From Hanstruepera neustonica (GTDB taxonomy: Bacteria > Bacteroidota > Bacteroidia > Flavobacteriales > Flavobacteriaceae): a DNA stretch of 64,000 bases. The stretch lies in the NCBI RefSeq assembly GCF_002895005.1, contig NZ_POWF01000001.1, positions 536,344 through 600,343 on the forward strand. Direction: 5' to 3'. How positions within the stretch are numbered: position 1 is the first letter of the stretch; each line of letters starts with the position of its first letter. This document shows, one piece after another, positions 1 to 7,246 of this stretch. The notes beneath the pieces were generated by a model. It was not told the DNA's origin, did no database searches, and was given only the letters and a program-made list of their open reading frames with translations. The position numbers and the translations under genes are program-made.

Positions 1-554
1 TGTGTTCATTATACATCAATGGTGAAGCCCATGGTCCAGATAGAGGTGTTACAACCTGTCAATTGCACATGCGCATGTTTAACGATGGTGATACCATTTA
101 TATTGAACCATTTAGAGCAGCTGCATTTCCTGTAATTAAGGATTTAGTAGTAGATAGAAGTGCTTTTGATCGTATTCAACATGCTGGTGGGTTTATTTCT
201 GTAAATACTTCTGGAAATACCATTGATGCCAACGCCATTCCAGTGAATAAACATGATGCTGATGATGCCTTTGCTGCTGCAACCTGTATTGGCTGTGGAG
301 CCTGTGTAGCAAGTTGTAAAAACTCCAGTGCGATGTTATTTGTAGGAGCTAAAGTATCGCAATTTGCGTTGTTACCACAAGGTCAAGTAGAGGCTACAGA
401 TCGTGTATTGAACATGGTTAAACAAATGGATGAAGAAGGTTTTGGTAACTGTACCAATACTGGAGCTTGCGAGGTGGAATGTCCAAAAGGTATTTCATTA
501 GAAAACATCGCGCGTATGAATCGCGAATATTTAAAGGCAAGCTTAAAAGGGTAA
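1..554 (+). CDS. sdhB: Succinate dehydrogenase/fumarate reductase iron-sulfur subunit (5' truncated)
   Basis: The reading frame is open from base 3 to the stop at 554, so the gene starts upstream of the window; the ATG at 63 is internal. The product is the electron-transfer subunit of respiratory complex II, carrying electrons from the flavoprotein to the quinone site through three Fe-S clusters. Visible are the late part of the N-terminal 2Fe-2S domain (Cys near bases 57-59 in GVTTCQLHM) and the C-terminal ferredoxin domain with [11 protein letters not shown] and [14 protein letters not shown], which ligate the 4Fe-4S and 3Fe-4S clusters. The [11 protein letters not shown] ending fits the Bacteroidota class of SdhB. 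The sdhC and sdhA genes would be expected just upstream, outside the window. A strong hairpin follows the stop. Confidence 0.95.
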   Translation, partial: CSLYINGEAHGPDRGVTTCQLHMRMFNDGDTIYIEPFRAAAFPVIKDLVVDRSAFDRIQHAGGFISVNTSGNTIDANAIPVNKHDADDAFAAATCIGCGACVASCKNSSAMLFVGAKVSQFALLPQGQVEATDRVLNMVKQMDEEGFGNCTNTGACEVECPKGISLENIARMNREYLKASLKG

Positions 555-575
555 AACTTTAACAAATTAATAGAT

Positions 576-606
576 AAAAATCCCAAGATTTATCTTGGGA
601 TTTTTT
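576..606 (+). terminator. Rho-independent terminator after sdhB
   Basis: Near-perfect inverted repeat (AATCCCAAGAT / ATCTTGGGATT) flanked by an A-run and followed by six T residues, 22 bases after the sdhB stop. Confidence 0.85.
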
Positions 607-634
607 GTTTCTTTACTTTAGTAATATACTTTAA

Positions 635-1567
635 ATGAATAACTGGATTACCTTATTTCTGGTGCTGATTTTAGGCAGTGCGACTGGTTGTAATGCGCAA
701 AAAAAAGAATTATACACTACAACTCCAATAACCTTTCTATTTAATACAGATTCTTTATTGCATCATGTTAAAATATTGTCTTCGGATACTTTTGAAGGAC
801 GACGTACAGGAACTATGGGTGCTTTAAAAGCAAAGGACTATATTGTTTCGGAGCTTCAAAAACGAAAGGTTGAACCGTTGGTTGCTAATTATGAACAGGC
901 ATTCTCATTTTCATCACGTCAAAAAGACTACCAAGGCATCAATATTTTAGGTCTAATTGAAGGAACAGATTTTAAAGACAATTATATTGTCATCAGTGCA
1001 CACTATGATCATGAAGGTATAAAAAATGGTCAGATTTATAATGGTGCCGATGATGACGCATCAGGTGTTAGTGCGCTGCTCGCTTTTGCTGAATATTTTC
1101 AAAAACATCCCCCAAAACACTCGGTAATTTTAGCCTTTTTTGATGCCGAAGAATTAGGGCTTCAGGGGTCACGTTACTATGTGGATAATACGATAGTACC
1201 AATTGGAAACATTAAGTTGAACTTGAATTTGGATATGGTGAGTAGAAATGACCAGAATGAATTATATATCACTGGTGCCCGAGATAATGAAGCTATTCAA
1301 AATGCCATTCAAAACCAGAATGCTTCAAATGATTTTGAGTTTCTAATGGGTCATGATGGAAAAGATGGGAAACAAAATTGGACCTATTCATCAGATCATG
1401 GATCTTTTTTCAGAAAAGGTATTCCATTTCTTTATTTTGGAGTTGAAGACCATAAAGATTATCACACACCAACCGATGATTACGAGAATATCCACCCTGA
1501 ATTTTATAAATTAGCGGTTCAAAGCATCATCTCACTTTTTGTTGAAATAGACTCATTGGAGCTCTAG
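635..1567 (+). CDS. M28-family zinc metallopeptidase, predicted lipoprotein
   Basis: A 310-residue exported aminopeptidase-like protein. The N-terminus is a lipoprotein signal peptide ending at ATGC (Cys19), so the protein is probably anchored in a periplasm-facing or outer membrane leaflet. The M28 co-catalytic zinc site is visible in order: SAHYDH (His123), GADDDASG (Asp about 140), DAEELG (Glu172/173), NLDMV (Asp200) and a final DYHTPTDDYE His. All expected ligands are present, so it should be an active aminopeptidase or carboxypeptidase; the substrate cannot be read from the sequence. It lies 17 bases upstream of the MutS-like gene on the same strand and may be cotranscribed with it. Confidence 0.9.
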   Translation: MNNWITLFLVLILGSATGCNAQKKELYTTTPITFLFNTDSLLHHVKILSSDTFEGRRTGTMGALKAKDYIVSELQKRKVEPLVANYEQAFSFSSRQKDYQGINILGLIEGTDFKDNYIVISAHYDHEGIKNGQIYNGADDDASGVSALLAFAEYFQKHPPKHSVILAFFDAEELGLQGSRYYVDNTIVPIGNIKLNLNLDMVSRNDQNELYITGARDNEAIQNAIQNQNASNDFEFLMGHDGKDGKQNWTYSSDHGSFFRKGIPFLYFGVEDHKDYHTPTDDYENIHPEFYKLAVQSIISLFVEIDSLEL

Positions 1568-1583
1568 CTATAAAACACATTTC

Positions 1584-3353
1584 ATGCAAAACCCGCAAGA
1601 TTTTTATTCTGAACAATTAAACCACTACCAAAAAATTGTCAAGGATTTAAACAAACAACTTATTAGGTTAAGTACGCTACGTGTTTTGGTTTTTGTGTTG
1701 ACAGTCCTTGGAATTTACTTCACCTATCCTAATTGGGTTTTAGTGGCCATCATAGCTGTTTTAGGGATTGGTATTTTTCTGGCTTTGTTATCCAGATATA
1801 CAAATGTAAAATACAATCGTGATTTAAATAAGGCTTTGGTTACTATCAATGAAGAAGAGTTGCTTATAGCTTCCGGAGACTTTCATCACAGACCCAATGG
1901 TAATGCATTTCAAGATCCGAAGCATTTTTATAGCTTGGACATAGATTTGTTTGGAAAAGGGTCCTTTTTTCAATTCATCAACAGAACAACTATACCTGAA
2001 GGAACTCATCTGTTAGCCAATCTTCTAAAAGCAAATACTATTGACGGTATTGAGGAAAGACAAGAGGCTATCAAAGAACTGGCTCAAAAACCAACATGGC
2101 GACAACACTATTCAGCCGCTTCAAGTTTGGTTCAAGTTGAAACGTCTGCAGACGATATTATTACATGGTTAAAAAACCATAAACCATTTTTACCACAAAT
2201 CATGCGTTGGCTACCTATGGCTTTTGGGGTGGCTTCCATCATATTATTTATTCTTTCGGTATTCCAAGTTATATCGCCCAATTTAGTTGGTTATTGGCTG
2301 TTGTTGGGCTTTGCCATCACCGGAAAATATCTCAAAAAAATTAATAGTTTGGCTTCTAATACCGATAAGGTTAAAGACACGTTCAAGCAATACGCTACCT
2401 TGTTGGATAGCATCGAGCAAGAATCATTTACTTCAGAATTACTGCTCGAAAAGCAACAACAAATAGAATCTCATCACCAAAAGGCATCCACTATTTTTAA
2501 ACAGTTTTCAAGACATTTGGATGCGTTGGATAATAGAAATAATATGATTGGAGCTATTTTGGGTAATGGTTTTTTTCTAACCGATTTAAAACATAGTTAC
2601 AGAATAGAGCAGTGGATTACAGAGCACCAGCAAACTGTTGCCAAATGGTTTGAGGTGGTTTCCTTTTTTGATGCGTTTAACTCCTTGGGGAATTATGTGT
2701 TTAATCACCCAGAATATGTGTTTCCAGAAATAGTTGATACCAAACAAGCCATTTCAGCAAAGGAATTGGGTCATCCCTTGTTGGATAAAACCAAACGGGT
2801 TAATAGCGACCTACAGATTGACAACCAAGAATTCTTTATTGTAACAGGTGCTAATATGGCTGGTAAGAGTACATTTTTGCGGACCGTTTCCTTACACATT
2901 GTTATGGCCAATGTGGGTTTACCGGTTTGTGCCAAATCCAGTCAGTACCATCCTATCAAATTGATAACGAGTATGCGAACCAGCGATTCATTGACTGATG
3001 ATAGCAGCTATTTCTTTTCAGAATTAACACGTTTGAAATTTATTGTAGACGAAATAGCCAAAGAGCCTTACTTTATTGTATTGGATGAAATTTTAAAAGG
3101 AACCAACTCAACCGACAAAGCCATTGGCTCCAAAAAGTTTGTAGAGAAACTAGTCGCTTCAAATGCTACAGGTATTATTGCAACTCACGATTTGAGTCTA
3201 TGCGACATTGAAAGCCAATTAGAGCCTGTTAAGAACTACTATTTTGATGCGCAAATTGTTAATGATGAACTCTTTTTTGACTACAAGTTTAAAAAAGGTG
3301 TTTGCCAAAACATGAATGCCAGTTTCTTGTTAAAGAAGATGGAGATTGTTTAA
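1584..3353 (+). CDS. Membrane-anchored MutS-family ATPase
   Basis: 589 residues. The C-terminal half is a MutS-type ABC ATPase: Walker A GANMAGKST at residues 422-430, Walker B plus dimer region LDEILKGTNSTDKA near 496-510, and ATHD near 537. The N-terminal half has no MutS mismatch-recognition domain (no F-x-E clamp). Instead two hydrophobic pairs (about residues 32-73 and 208-250) predict four membrane-spanning helices, followed by a short lever/clamp-like helical region. Proteins of this kind are annotated as MutS-related in Bacteroidota and have no established mismatch-repair role. Its action on DNA while membrane-bound is inference. A hairpin terminator follows directly. Confidence 0.85.
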   Translation: MQNPQDFYSEQLNHYQKIVKDLNKQLIRLSTLRVLVFVLTVLGIYFTYPNWVLVAIIAVLGIGIFLALLSRYTNVKYNRDLNKALVTINEEELLIASGDFHHRPNGNAFQDPKHFYSLDIDLFGKGSFFQFINRTTIPEGTHLLANLLKANTIDGIEERQEAIKELAQKPTWRQHYSAASSLVQVETSADDIITWLKNHKPFLPQIMRWLPMAFGVASIILFILSVFQVISPNLVGYWLLLGFAITGKYLKKINSLASNTDKVKDTFKQYATLLDSIEQESFTSELLLEKQQQIESHHQKASTIFKQFSRHLDALDNRNNMIGAILGNGFFLTDLKHSYRIEQWITEHQQTVAKWFEVVSFFDAFNSLGNYVFNHPEYVFPEIVDTKQAISAKELGHPLLDKTKRVNSDLQIDNQEFFIVTGANMAGKSTFLRTVSLHIVMANVGLPVCAKSSQYHPIKLITSMRTSDSLTDDSSYFFSELTRLKFIVDEIAKEPYFIVLDEILKGTNSTDKAIGSKKFVEKLVASNATGIIATHDLSLCDIESQLEPVKNYYFDAQIVNDELFFDYKFKKGVCQNMNASFLLKKMEIV

Positions 3354-3354
3354 A

Positions 3355-3380
3355 ATTCCTGTGAAAACAGGAATCTTTTT
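3355..3380 (+). terminator. Rho-independent terminator after the MutS-like gene
   Basis: Perfect 8-bp stem ATTCCTGT/ACAGGAAT with a GAAA tetraloop followed by CTTTTT. It begins two bases after the upstream stop and separates that gene from the convergent GldM-like pair. Confidence 0.8.
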
Positions 3381-3383
3381 ATT

Positions 3384-4025
3384 TTATTCTATAATTTTTA
3401 TCTGTATAGCAGAAGCACCCTTCATACTAAAACTGTTATTTGCAATTTTGTAGACTATATCAAATACAAATCCAACATCATCTATTTTTAGGTTATCAAT
3501 CAGTTCTTTGGCTTCATCGGACATATAGGAGCCATTGACTTTTACCATGTCTAAATCAGGAAATTTCATTTTAAATCCTAAAACAACGAAATTTAAATCA
3601 TAAGTAAAATCTTCAATTTTGATACCGATTTTCCCATCTCTTAACTGCTCTTTGGTTAATTCAATTATAAAACGACTACCATGACCAATGCCGTCTAGAG
3701 TTCCTATAGGAGTTCCTATATTTTTAATACGTAATGTTTTTATAGCAGTAACAATCTCTCCATTTGGAAGTTTGCCGCGTAGTTCAATATCAACGGTTAA
3801 CCCAGAACCAGGATGCATTATGTAGTTCCCATAATTATCCACTTTTTTTAATCCAGGAGCCGATGCTTCAAAGGAAACAGTTCCAGGCATACTTAATGTT
3901 AAGGGATTGCTCACTCCTCTGTAAACCACATTCATGTTGTTGACTTCAACAACAGCTTTGGGTGGTTCTTGTGAAAAACAACCAAGACTAAAGAATACTA
4001 TTAAAAAAAGTAAACCGTATTTCAT
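3384..4025 (-). CDS. Secreted protein resembling the GldM C-terminal domains (213 aa)
   Basis: I chose the ATG at 4025 because it gives a clean signal peptide (MKYGLLFLIVFFSLGC) and lies 7 bases after the upstream stop; the longer frame to 4058 would overlap that gene. The mature part begins PPKAVVEVNNMNVVYRGVSNPL, which strongly recalls the third domain of GldM, the T9SS motor component (VVYRGVDNP-like motif). It continues through LRIKNIGTPIGTL to a second module with FKMKFPDLDMVKVNG. GldM itself is about 510 residues with a transmembrane helix; here only the periplasmic C-terminal half exists, with its own signal sequence. No gldKLN neighbours are visible. The function is unknown; it may be a soluble or lipid-anchored GldM paralogue. 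Confidence 0.7.
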   Translation of the reverse strand: MKYGLLFLIVFFSLGCFSQEPPKAVVEVNNMNVVYRGVSNPLTLSMPGTVSFEASAPGLKKVDNYGNYIMHPGSGLTVDIELRGKLPNGEIVTAIKTLRIKNIGTPIGTLDGIGHGSRFIIELTKEQLRDGKIGIKIEDFTYDLNFVVLGFKMKFPDLDMVKVNGSYMSDEAKELIDNLKIDDVGFVFDIVYKIANNSFSMKGASAIQIKIIE

Positions 4026-4032
4026 GCTTGTA

Positions 4033-4395
4033 TTATTCTTTTTTTGAGACAATTTCAATAACTATAGATTTGGGAGGTTTTATGTTACTTTCCTCTAATA
4101 ATTTTATGTCAAAAATTGTGATATAATCTCCTACAGGAGTCATTTTAAGATAGTTTTTACCCAATCCATTTAATTGATTCCCATGAAGTGATATTGAAGG
4201 ATGTTTTCTAAACTTTATTTTAAAAGATCTTATTTTAGGTGGGATTTCATCAACAGATAACCCAAAACAACTATCTGGAATGGGTTTTTGTAAGAATGCC
4301 TCTTTTGTTAATGTCACTTCACAGTTGGTAATCTCTTCTTGGGCAAATACGTTTAAACTTAAAAATAATAGCACAGCAAATAAGGAAAGTTTCAT
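4033..4395 (-). CDS. Small secreted protein resembling a single GldM-C module (120 aa)
   Basis: A signal peptide (MKLSLFAVLLFLSLNVFAQ) is followed by about 100 residues. The central part (RSFKIKFRKHPSISLHGNQL ... GDYITIFDIKLL) matches the pattern of the last GldM domain: a K-x-P-G/H-x-P-type strand, 'V-x-G-N-x-L', then 'GD-x-(I/V)-x-(I/V)F-D-I-K'. It is the first gene of a two-gene unit with the 213-residue protein downstream, which also carries GldM-like modules. Two cysteines (TNCEV and DSCFG) could form a disulfide. The GldM resemblance is from memory of the family pattern, so a profile search is needed. No function is assigned. Confidence 0.6.
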   Translation of the reverse strand: MKLSLFAVLLFLSLNVFAQEEITNCEVTLTKEAFLQKPIPDSCFGLSVDEIPPKIRSFKIKFRKHPSISLHGNQLNGLGKNYLKMTPVGDYITIFDIKLLEESNIKPPKSIVIEIVSKKE

Positions 4396-4462
4396 AACGG
4401 ATGGTTTAGCTAATCTAATAACTAAAAATACCGTTTTTTATTTTGTTAAGTATATCGAGAAA

Positions 4463-5356
4463 CTATTCGACATGAGACTTAATCATCTCAATCATTTCTT
4501 TGGCATTGTCATCATCCGGTTTTAGGCTTAAAACCTTGTAATAGTTTTTTAAAGCCATATCGTAGTTCTTGGTTTCAAAATAGGCTTCACCCAAGCTGTC
4601 ATACACATTGTACTTGTAAGGAAAAATTCGCGTGTTCAAATCAAAAACATATAAAGCTTTGTCATATTCTTGGGCGCGTAAATACACATAACCTAAAGTA
4701 TTCAACTCCCGACTACCTTTTACAAATTCGGCAAATCTGGGGACAAGGATATCATGTTCCAATTGTAAACTATCAATTGATTTTTCGGACAGTAAATAGT
4801 TCAAATAGTTAGCAGCCATATAGTTTGGTGTGTATTTATTGTCCGTAACAATATTTAACATATCGCGTTCCAAAGTTTCCATAGGGTGTTCTACAATACG
4901 ATTGACTTCCAGACCATTTTTATAGAAAATAAAGGTGGGTACCCTGTGAATGTTCAAGCCCTGTTCTTCATGGTTTGGGGCTTGTTTGTAGGCTTCCGGT
5001 TTGTTGTCTACGGCAATGACCTCTAATTGGCTGTCTGGAAATTTAGCCTTATCCAGAATGTGGTAAAACCTCGGGACTTCTTTTTTGCTATCACCACACC
5101 AAGTGCCCAAAAACACTTTTATGGTGTATTGATTAAGTGATTCCTTGAGTTTGGATACCACCTGTTTGTTGACAAGGTAGTCATCGTAATTGGGTTCAAA
5201 CCATGCGTTAAAAGGCGCTTGTTGCAGACCGATTTTGTCAATTTTGCCCAATAATTTGGGATTGCCTTTGTCGTCAGTAACGGTTTGATTAATAGTTTGA
5301 GAAAAAGTGATTTGGGAACAAAAAAGGATGACTAAAGTTAGTGCTATTCGTTTCAT
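4463..5356 (-). CDS. Exported thioredoxin-fold protein with C-terminal TPR repeats
   Basis: 297 residues with a signal peptide (about 1-19). A thioredoxin-like domain spans roughly residues 60-165; the active-site position reads TWCGDSKK (Cys87), so only one cysteine of the usual CxxC is present. The cis-proline loop is visible as HRVPTFIFY. Residues 200-290 form TPR-type helical repeats (A-LYVFDLN, DSLGEAYFETKNYDMALKNY). The WC-x-DS variant occurs in a Bacteroidota family annotated simply as thioredoxin family protein, so the loss is likely ancestral rather than a mutation. The role may be thiol chemistry by a monothiol mechanism, or scaffolding. It has its own promoter with a well-spaced -33/-7 pair. 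Confidence 0.8.
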   Translation of the reverse strand: MKRIALTLVILFCSQITFSQTINQTVTDDKGNPKLLGKIDKIGLQQAPFNAWFEPNYDDYLVNKQVVSKLKESLNQYTIKVFLGTWCGDSKKEVPRFYHILDKAKFPDSQLEVIAVDNKPEAYKQAPNHEEQGLNIHRVPTFIFYKNGLEVNRIVEHPMETLERDMLNIVTDNKYTPNYMAANYLNYLLSEKSIDSLQLEHDILVPRFAEFVKGSRELNTLGYVYLRAQEYDKALYVFDLNTRIFPYKYNVYDSLGEAYFETKNYDMALKNYYKVLSLKPDDDNAKEMIEMIKSHVE

Positions 5357-5373
5357 GATTGATGATTTTTAAT

Positions 5374-5405
5374 CAAAAATAGAAGCTTAACAACTTGCTT
5401 GCCAA
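5374..5405 (-). promoter_or_regulatory. Predicted promoter of the thioredoxin-TPR gene
   Basis: Reading leftward: -33 TTG (5405-5403), 21-bp spacer, then -7 TATTTTTG (5381-5374), a full match to the Bacteroidota consensus TAnnTTTG. The start codon lies 17 bases further on. Confidence 0.65.
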
Positions 5406-5470
5406 TAATTTGTATTTTCAACCCAAATAGGTGTACAAACGTTTTATTTTACAATACCAATGGTTGTTTG

Positions 5471-5504
5471 TTGCGTTATTTCTGCCTTTTGTACATTATG
5501 TTTG
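5471..5504 (+). promoter_or_regulatory. Predicted promoter of the LytS/LytTR operon
   Basis: TTG at 5471-5473, a 23-bp spacer, then TATGTTTG at 5497-5504, a perfect TAnnTTTG. The sensor-kinase ATG follows 36 bases later. Confidence 0.6.
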
Positions 5505-5540
5505 ACCAACTAAAGAATTCTGTTTACTTTTCATTTCAAT

Positions 5541-6512
5541 ATGAATATCTTAAAAAAAAATAGCTCTCAAATATTGGTGCATATCCTGTTTTGGATATTG
5601 TTCATCATGGTATCTTTATTTGTTTTTTCGCCATATTACTGGCGCGAAAACCCCTTTCTACAGTACATATCCATTCTGGTGGTCATTGTTTATGTCAACA
5701 ATTTGATTTTACTGCCCTATTTTGTCAAGAAGAAAATGTACGCTTGGTATGTTTTTGTTATTGCCTTGATTTCCTTTTTGGCCACGCAATTGTACTGTTA
5801 TGAATTTGCCCAATGCGGTTGCTCCATTATGAAATGCTTGAGTGATTATTTATGGCAAACCTTGGTACCACTTATTTTCTTCTCCTTTGTTTGGGTGTTA
5901 TACCGATTTATTGATAAGCAAGAAGAAGTAGAGCAAATAAAGAAGGAACATTTGGAAATGGAATTGAAGTTTTTAAAATCACAGATTAATCCACATGTGC
6001 TGTTCAATAACCTGAATACCATTTATTCCTATGCTTTAGAAAAACCAAATGAAACACCAGAATTGATTTTAAGGCTTTCCGATAATTTAAAGCATGTATT
6101 GTACGAAAGTAATGCCAAAAAAATTCCATTGCACAAGGAGATTCAGTTTATTGACAATTACATGACCTTTCAAGAATTGCGAACTGAAGGAGTGAATACC
6201 ATTGTTTATAACAAGAGCATTGAAAATGAAAACAATCAAATAGCGCCATTATTACTAATTACCATAATTGAAAATGCCTTTAAGCACAGTTCTTTGAACA
6301 GTGAAATTCTGGTCTCAATTATTGAAAAAAATGGTGTTTTAGAATGTGTTTGCGAAAATGATTTTACAGAAAAAGATCATGACTTGGCTGAATTTAAAAT
6401 AGGACTTCAAAACTTGGAAAAGCGTTTGGAGTTGTTATATAAAGATCATTTTGAGTTTACCATTACACAGGATAGTAAATTCAAAGTGTATTTAAAACTG
6501 AATTTAGTATGA
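5541..6512 (+). CDS. LytS/YehU-type sensor histidine kinase
   Basis: 323 residues. The N-terminal half carries about four predicted transmembrane helices (residues 10-135) with no recognisable extracellular sensor domain. A short coiled linker leads to a His_kinase (PF06580-type) domain with the phosphoacceptor His152 in QINPHVLFNNLNT. The ATPase part has the N-box (LLLITIIENAFKHS) and a shortened GLQNLEKRLELLY ending typical of this family. It overlaps the response regulator gene by 4 bases (ATGA), so the two are translationally coupled. The usual family motif is NPHFLFNSLN; here Phe is Val and Ser is Asn, conservative changes. The signal sensed is unknown. Confidence 0.92.
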   Translation: MNILKKNSSQILVHILFWILFIMVSLFVFSPYYWRENPFLQYISILVVIVYVNNLILLPYFVKKKMYAWYVFVIALISFLATQLYCYEFAQCGCSIMKCLSDYLWQTLVPLIFFSFVWVLYRFIDKQEEVEQIKKEHLEMELKFLKSQINPHVLFNNLNTIYSYALEKPNETPELILRLSDNLKHVLYESNAKKIPLHKEIQFIDNYMTFQELRTEGVNTIVYNKSIENENNQIAPLLLITIIENAFKHSSLNSEILVSIIEKNGVLECVCENDFTEKDHDLAEFKIGLQNLEKRLELLYKDHFEFTITQDSKFKVYLKLNLV

Positions 6513-7201
6513 CCTGTATCATTATAGAAGACGAAATACCTGCGCAAAACATTCTTAAGAATTTCTTGAAGAAGTTACCTGATATGGAATTAATAGCAAC
6601 TTTTAAAGCCGCTATTGAAGCCAATAATTTTTTAAAAAGCGAAACGGTTGATGTGGTATTTTTAGACATCAATTTGCCGGATATTTCTGGAATTGATTTT
6701 ATTAAAACCGTCAAAAATCCACCAGCAATTATTATGACTACTGCTTATCCGGATTATGCAGTAAGCAGTTTTGAGTTAGACACCATTGTAGATTATTTGG
6801 TAAAGCCTTTCTCGTTTGACCGTTTTTTAAAAGCTATTAATAAAGCCAAAGACAGACTGGAAGTTTCTAATAAAACAACTGCTGATGAATCTGAAGTATT
6901 GTTTTTAAATGTTGACAAAACCCTTCATAAAATTGTATTGGATGATTTGGTCTATATAGAATCCGACAGAAATTATATTACGGTTGTTACCACCAAACAA
7001 AAACTCTCCTATATTGACTCGCTAAAAAATTGGAATGAAAAATTACCGAGTAATCAGTTTATTCAAACCCACAAGAGCTACATCATAAACCGAAAGTTTG
7101 TCGATAAAATTTCTGGAAATGAAATCTATGTAAATAGTAACCGCTTACCTATTGGCAGAACCTATAAGCAGGAATTGTTAAGGAAATTGCATATTGTATA
7201 A
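6509..7201 (+). CDS. LytTR-family response regulator
   Basis: 230 residues: a receiver domain (about 1-120) with acidic pocket EDE at 7-9, phosphoacceptor Asp53 in FLDINLPD, conserved Thr in MTTAY and Lys in LVKPF. It is followed by a LytTR DNA-binding domain (about 130-230) with typical LDDLVYIESDRNYITV and FIQTHKSYIINRKFV segments. It is the cognate partner of the upstream sensor kinase, shown by the 4-base overlap. It presumably binds direct repeats in target promoters, which cannot be identified here. A terminator follows. Confidence 0.95.
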   Translation: MTCIIIEDEIPAQNILKNFLKKLPDMELIATFKAAIEANNFLKSETVDVVFLDINLPDISGIDFIKTVKNPPAIIMTTAYPDYAVSSFELDTIVDYLVKPFSFDRFLKAINKAKDRLEVSNKTTADESEVLFLNVDKTLHKIVLDDLVYIESDRNYITVVTTKQKLSYIDSLKNWNEKLPSNQFIQTHKSYIINRKFVDKISGNEIYVNSNRLPIGRTYKQELLRKLHIV

Positions 7202-7230
7202 AAAAGCCTCATTTATTTGAGGCTTTTTTT
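7201..7230. terminator. Bidirectional terminator between LytTR and DPP11 genes
   Basis: Stem AAAAAGCCTCA / TGAGGCTTTTT with a short loop, T-run on the plus side and A-run on the other, so it can stop transcription from both convergent genes. Confidence 0.85.
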
Positions 7231-7246
7231 CTTAAGGTTAAGAGAC

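Noticed and set aside
63-554. ATG at 63 as the start of sdhB
   Set aside because: The same frame is open to the window edge and encodes conserved upstream residues of the iron-sulfur subunit, so the gene is simply cut off.
3384-4058. Longer start at 4058 for the GldM-like protein
   Set aside because: It would overlap the upstream gene and place polar residues before the signal peptide.
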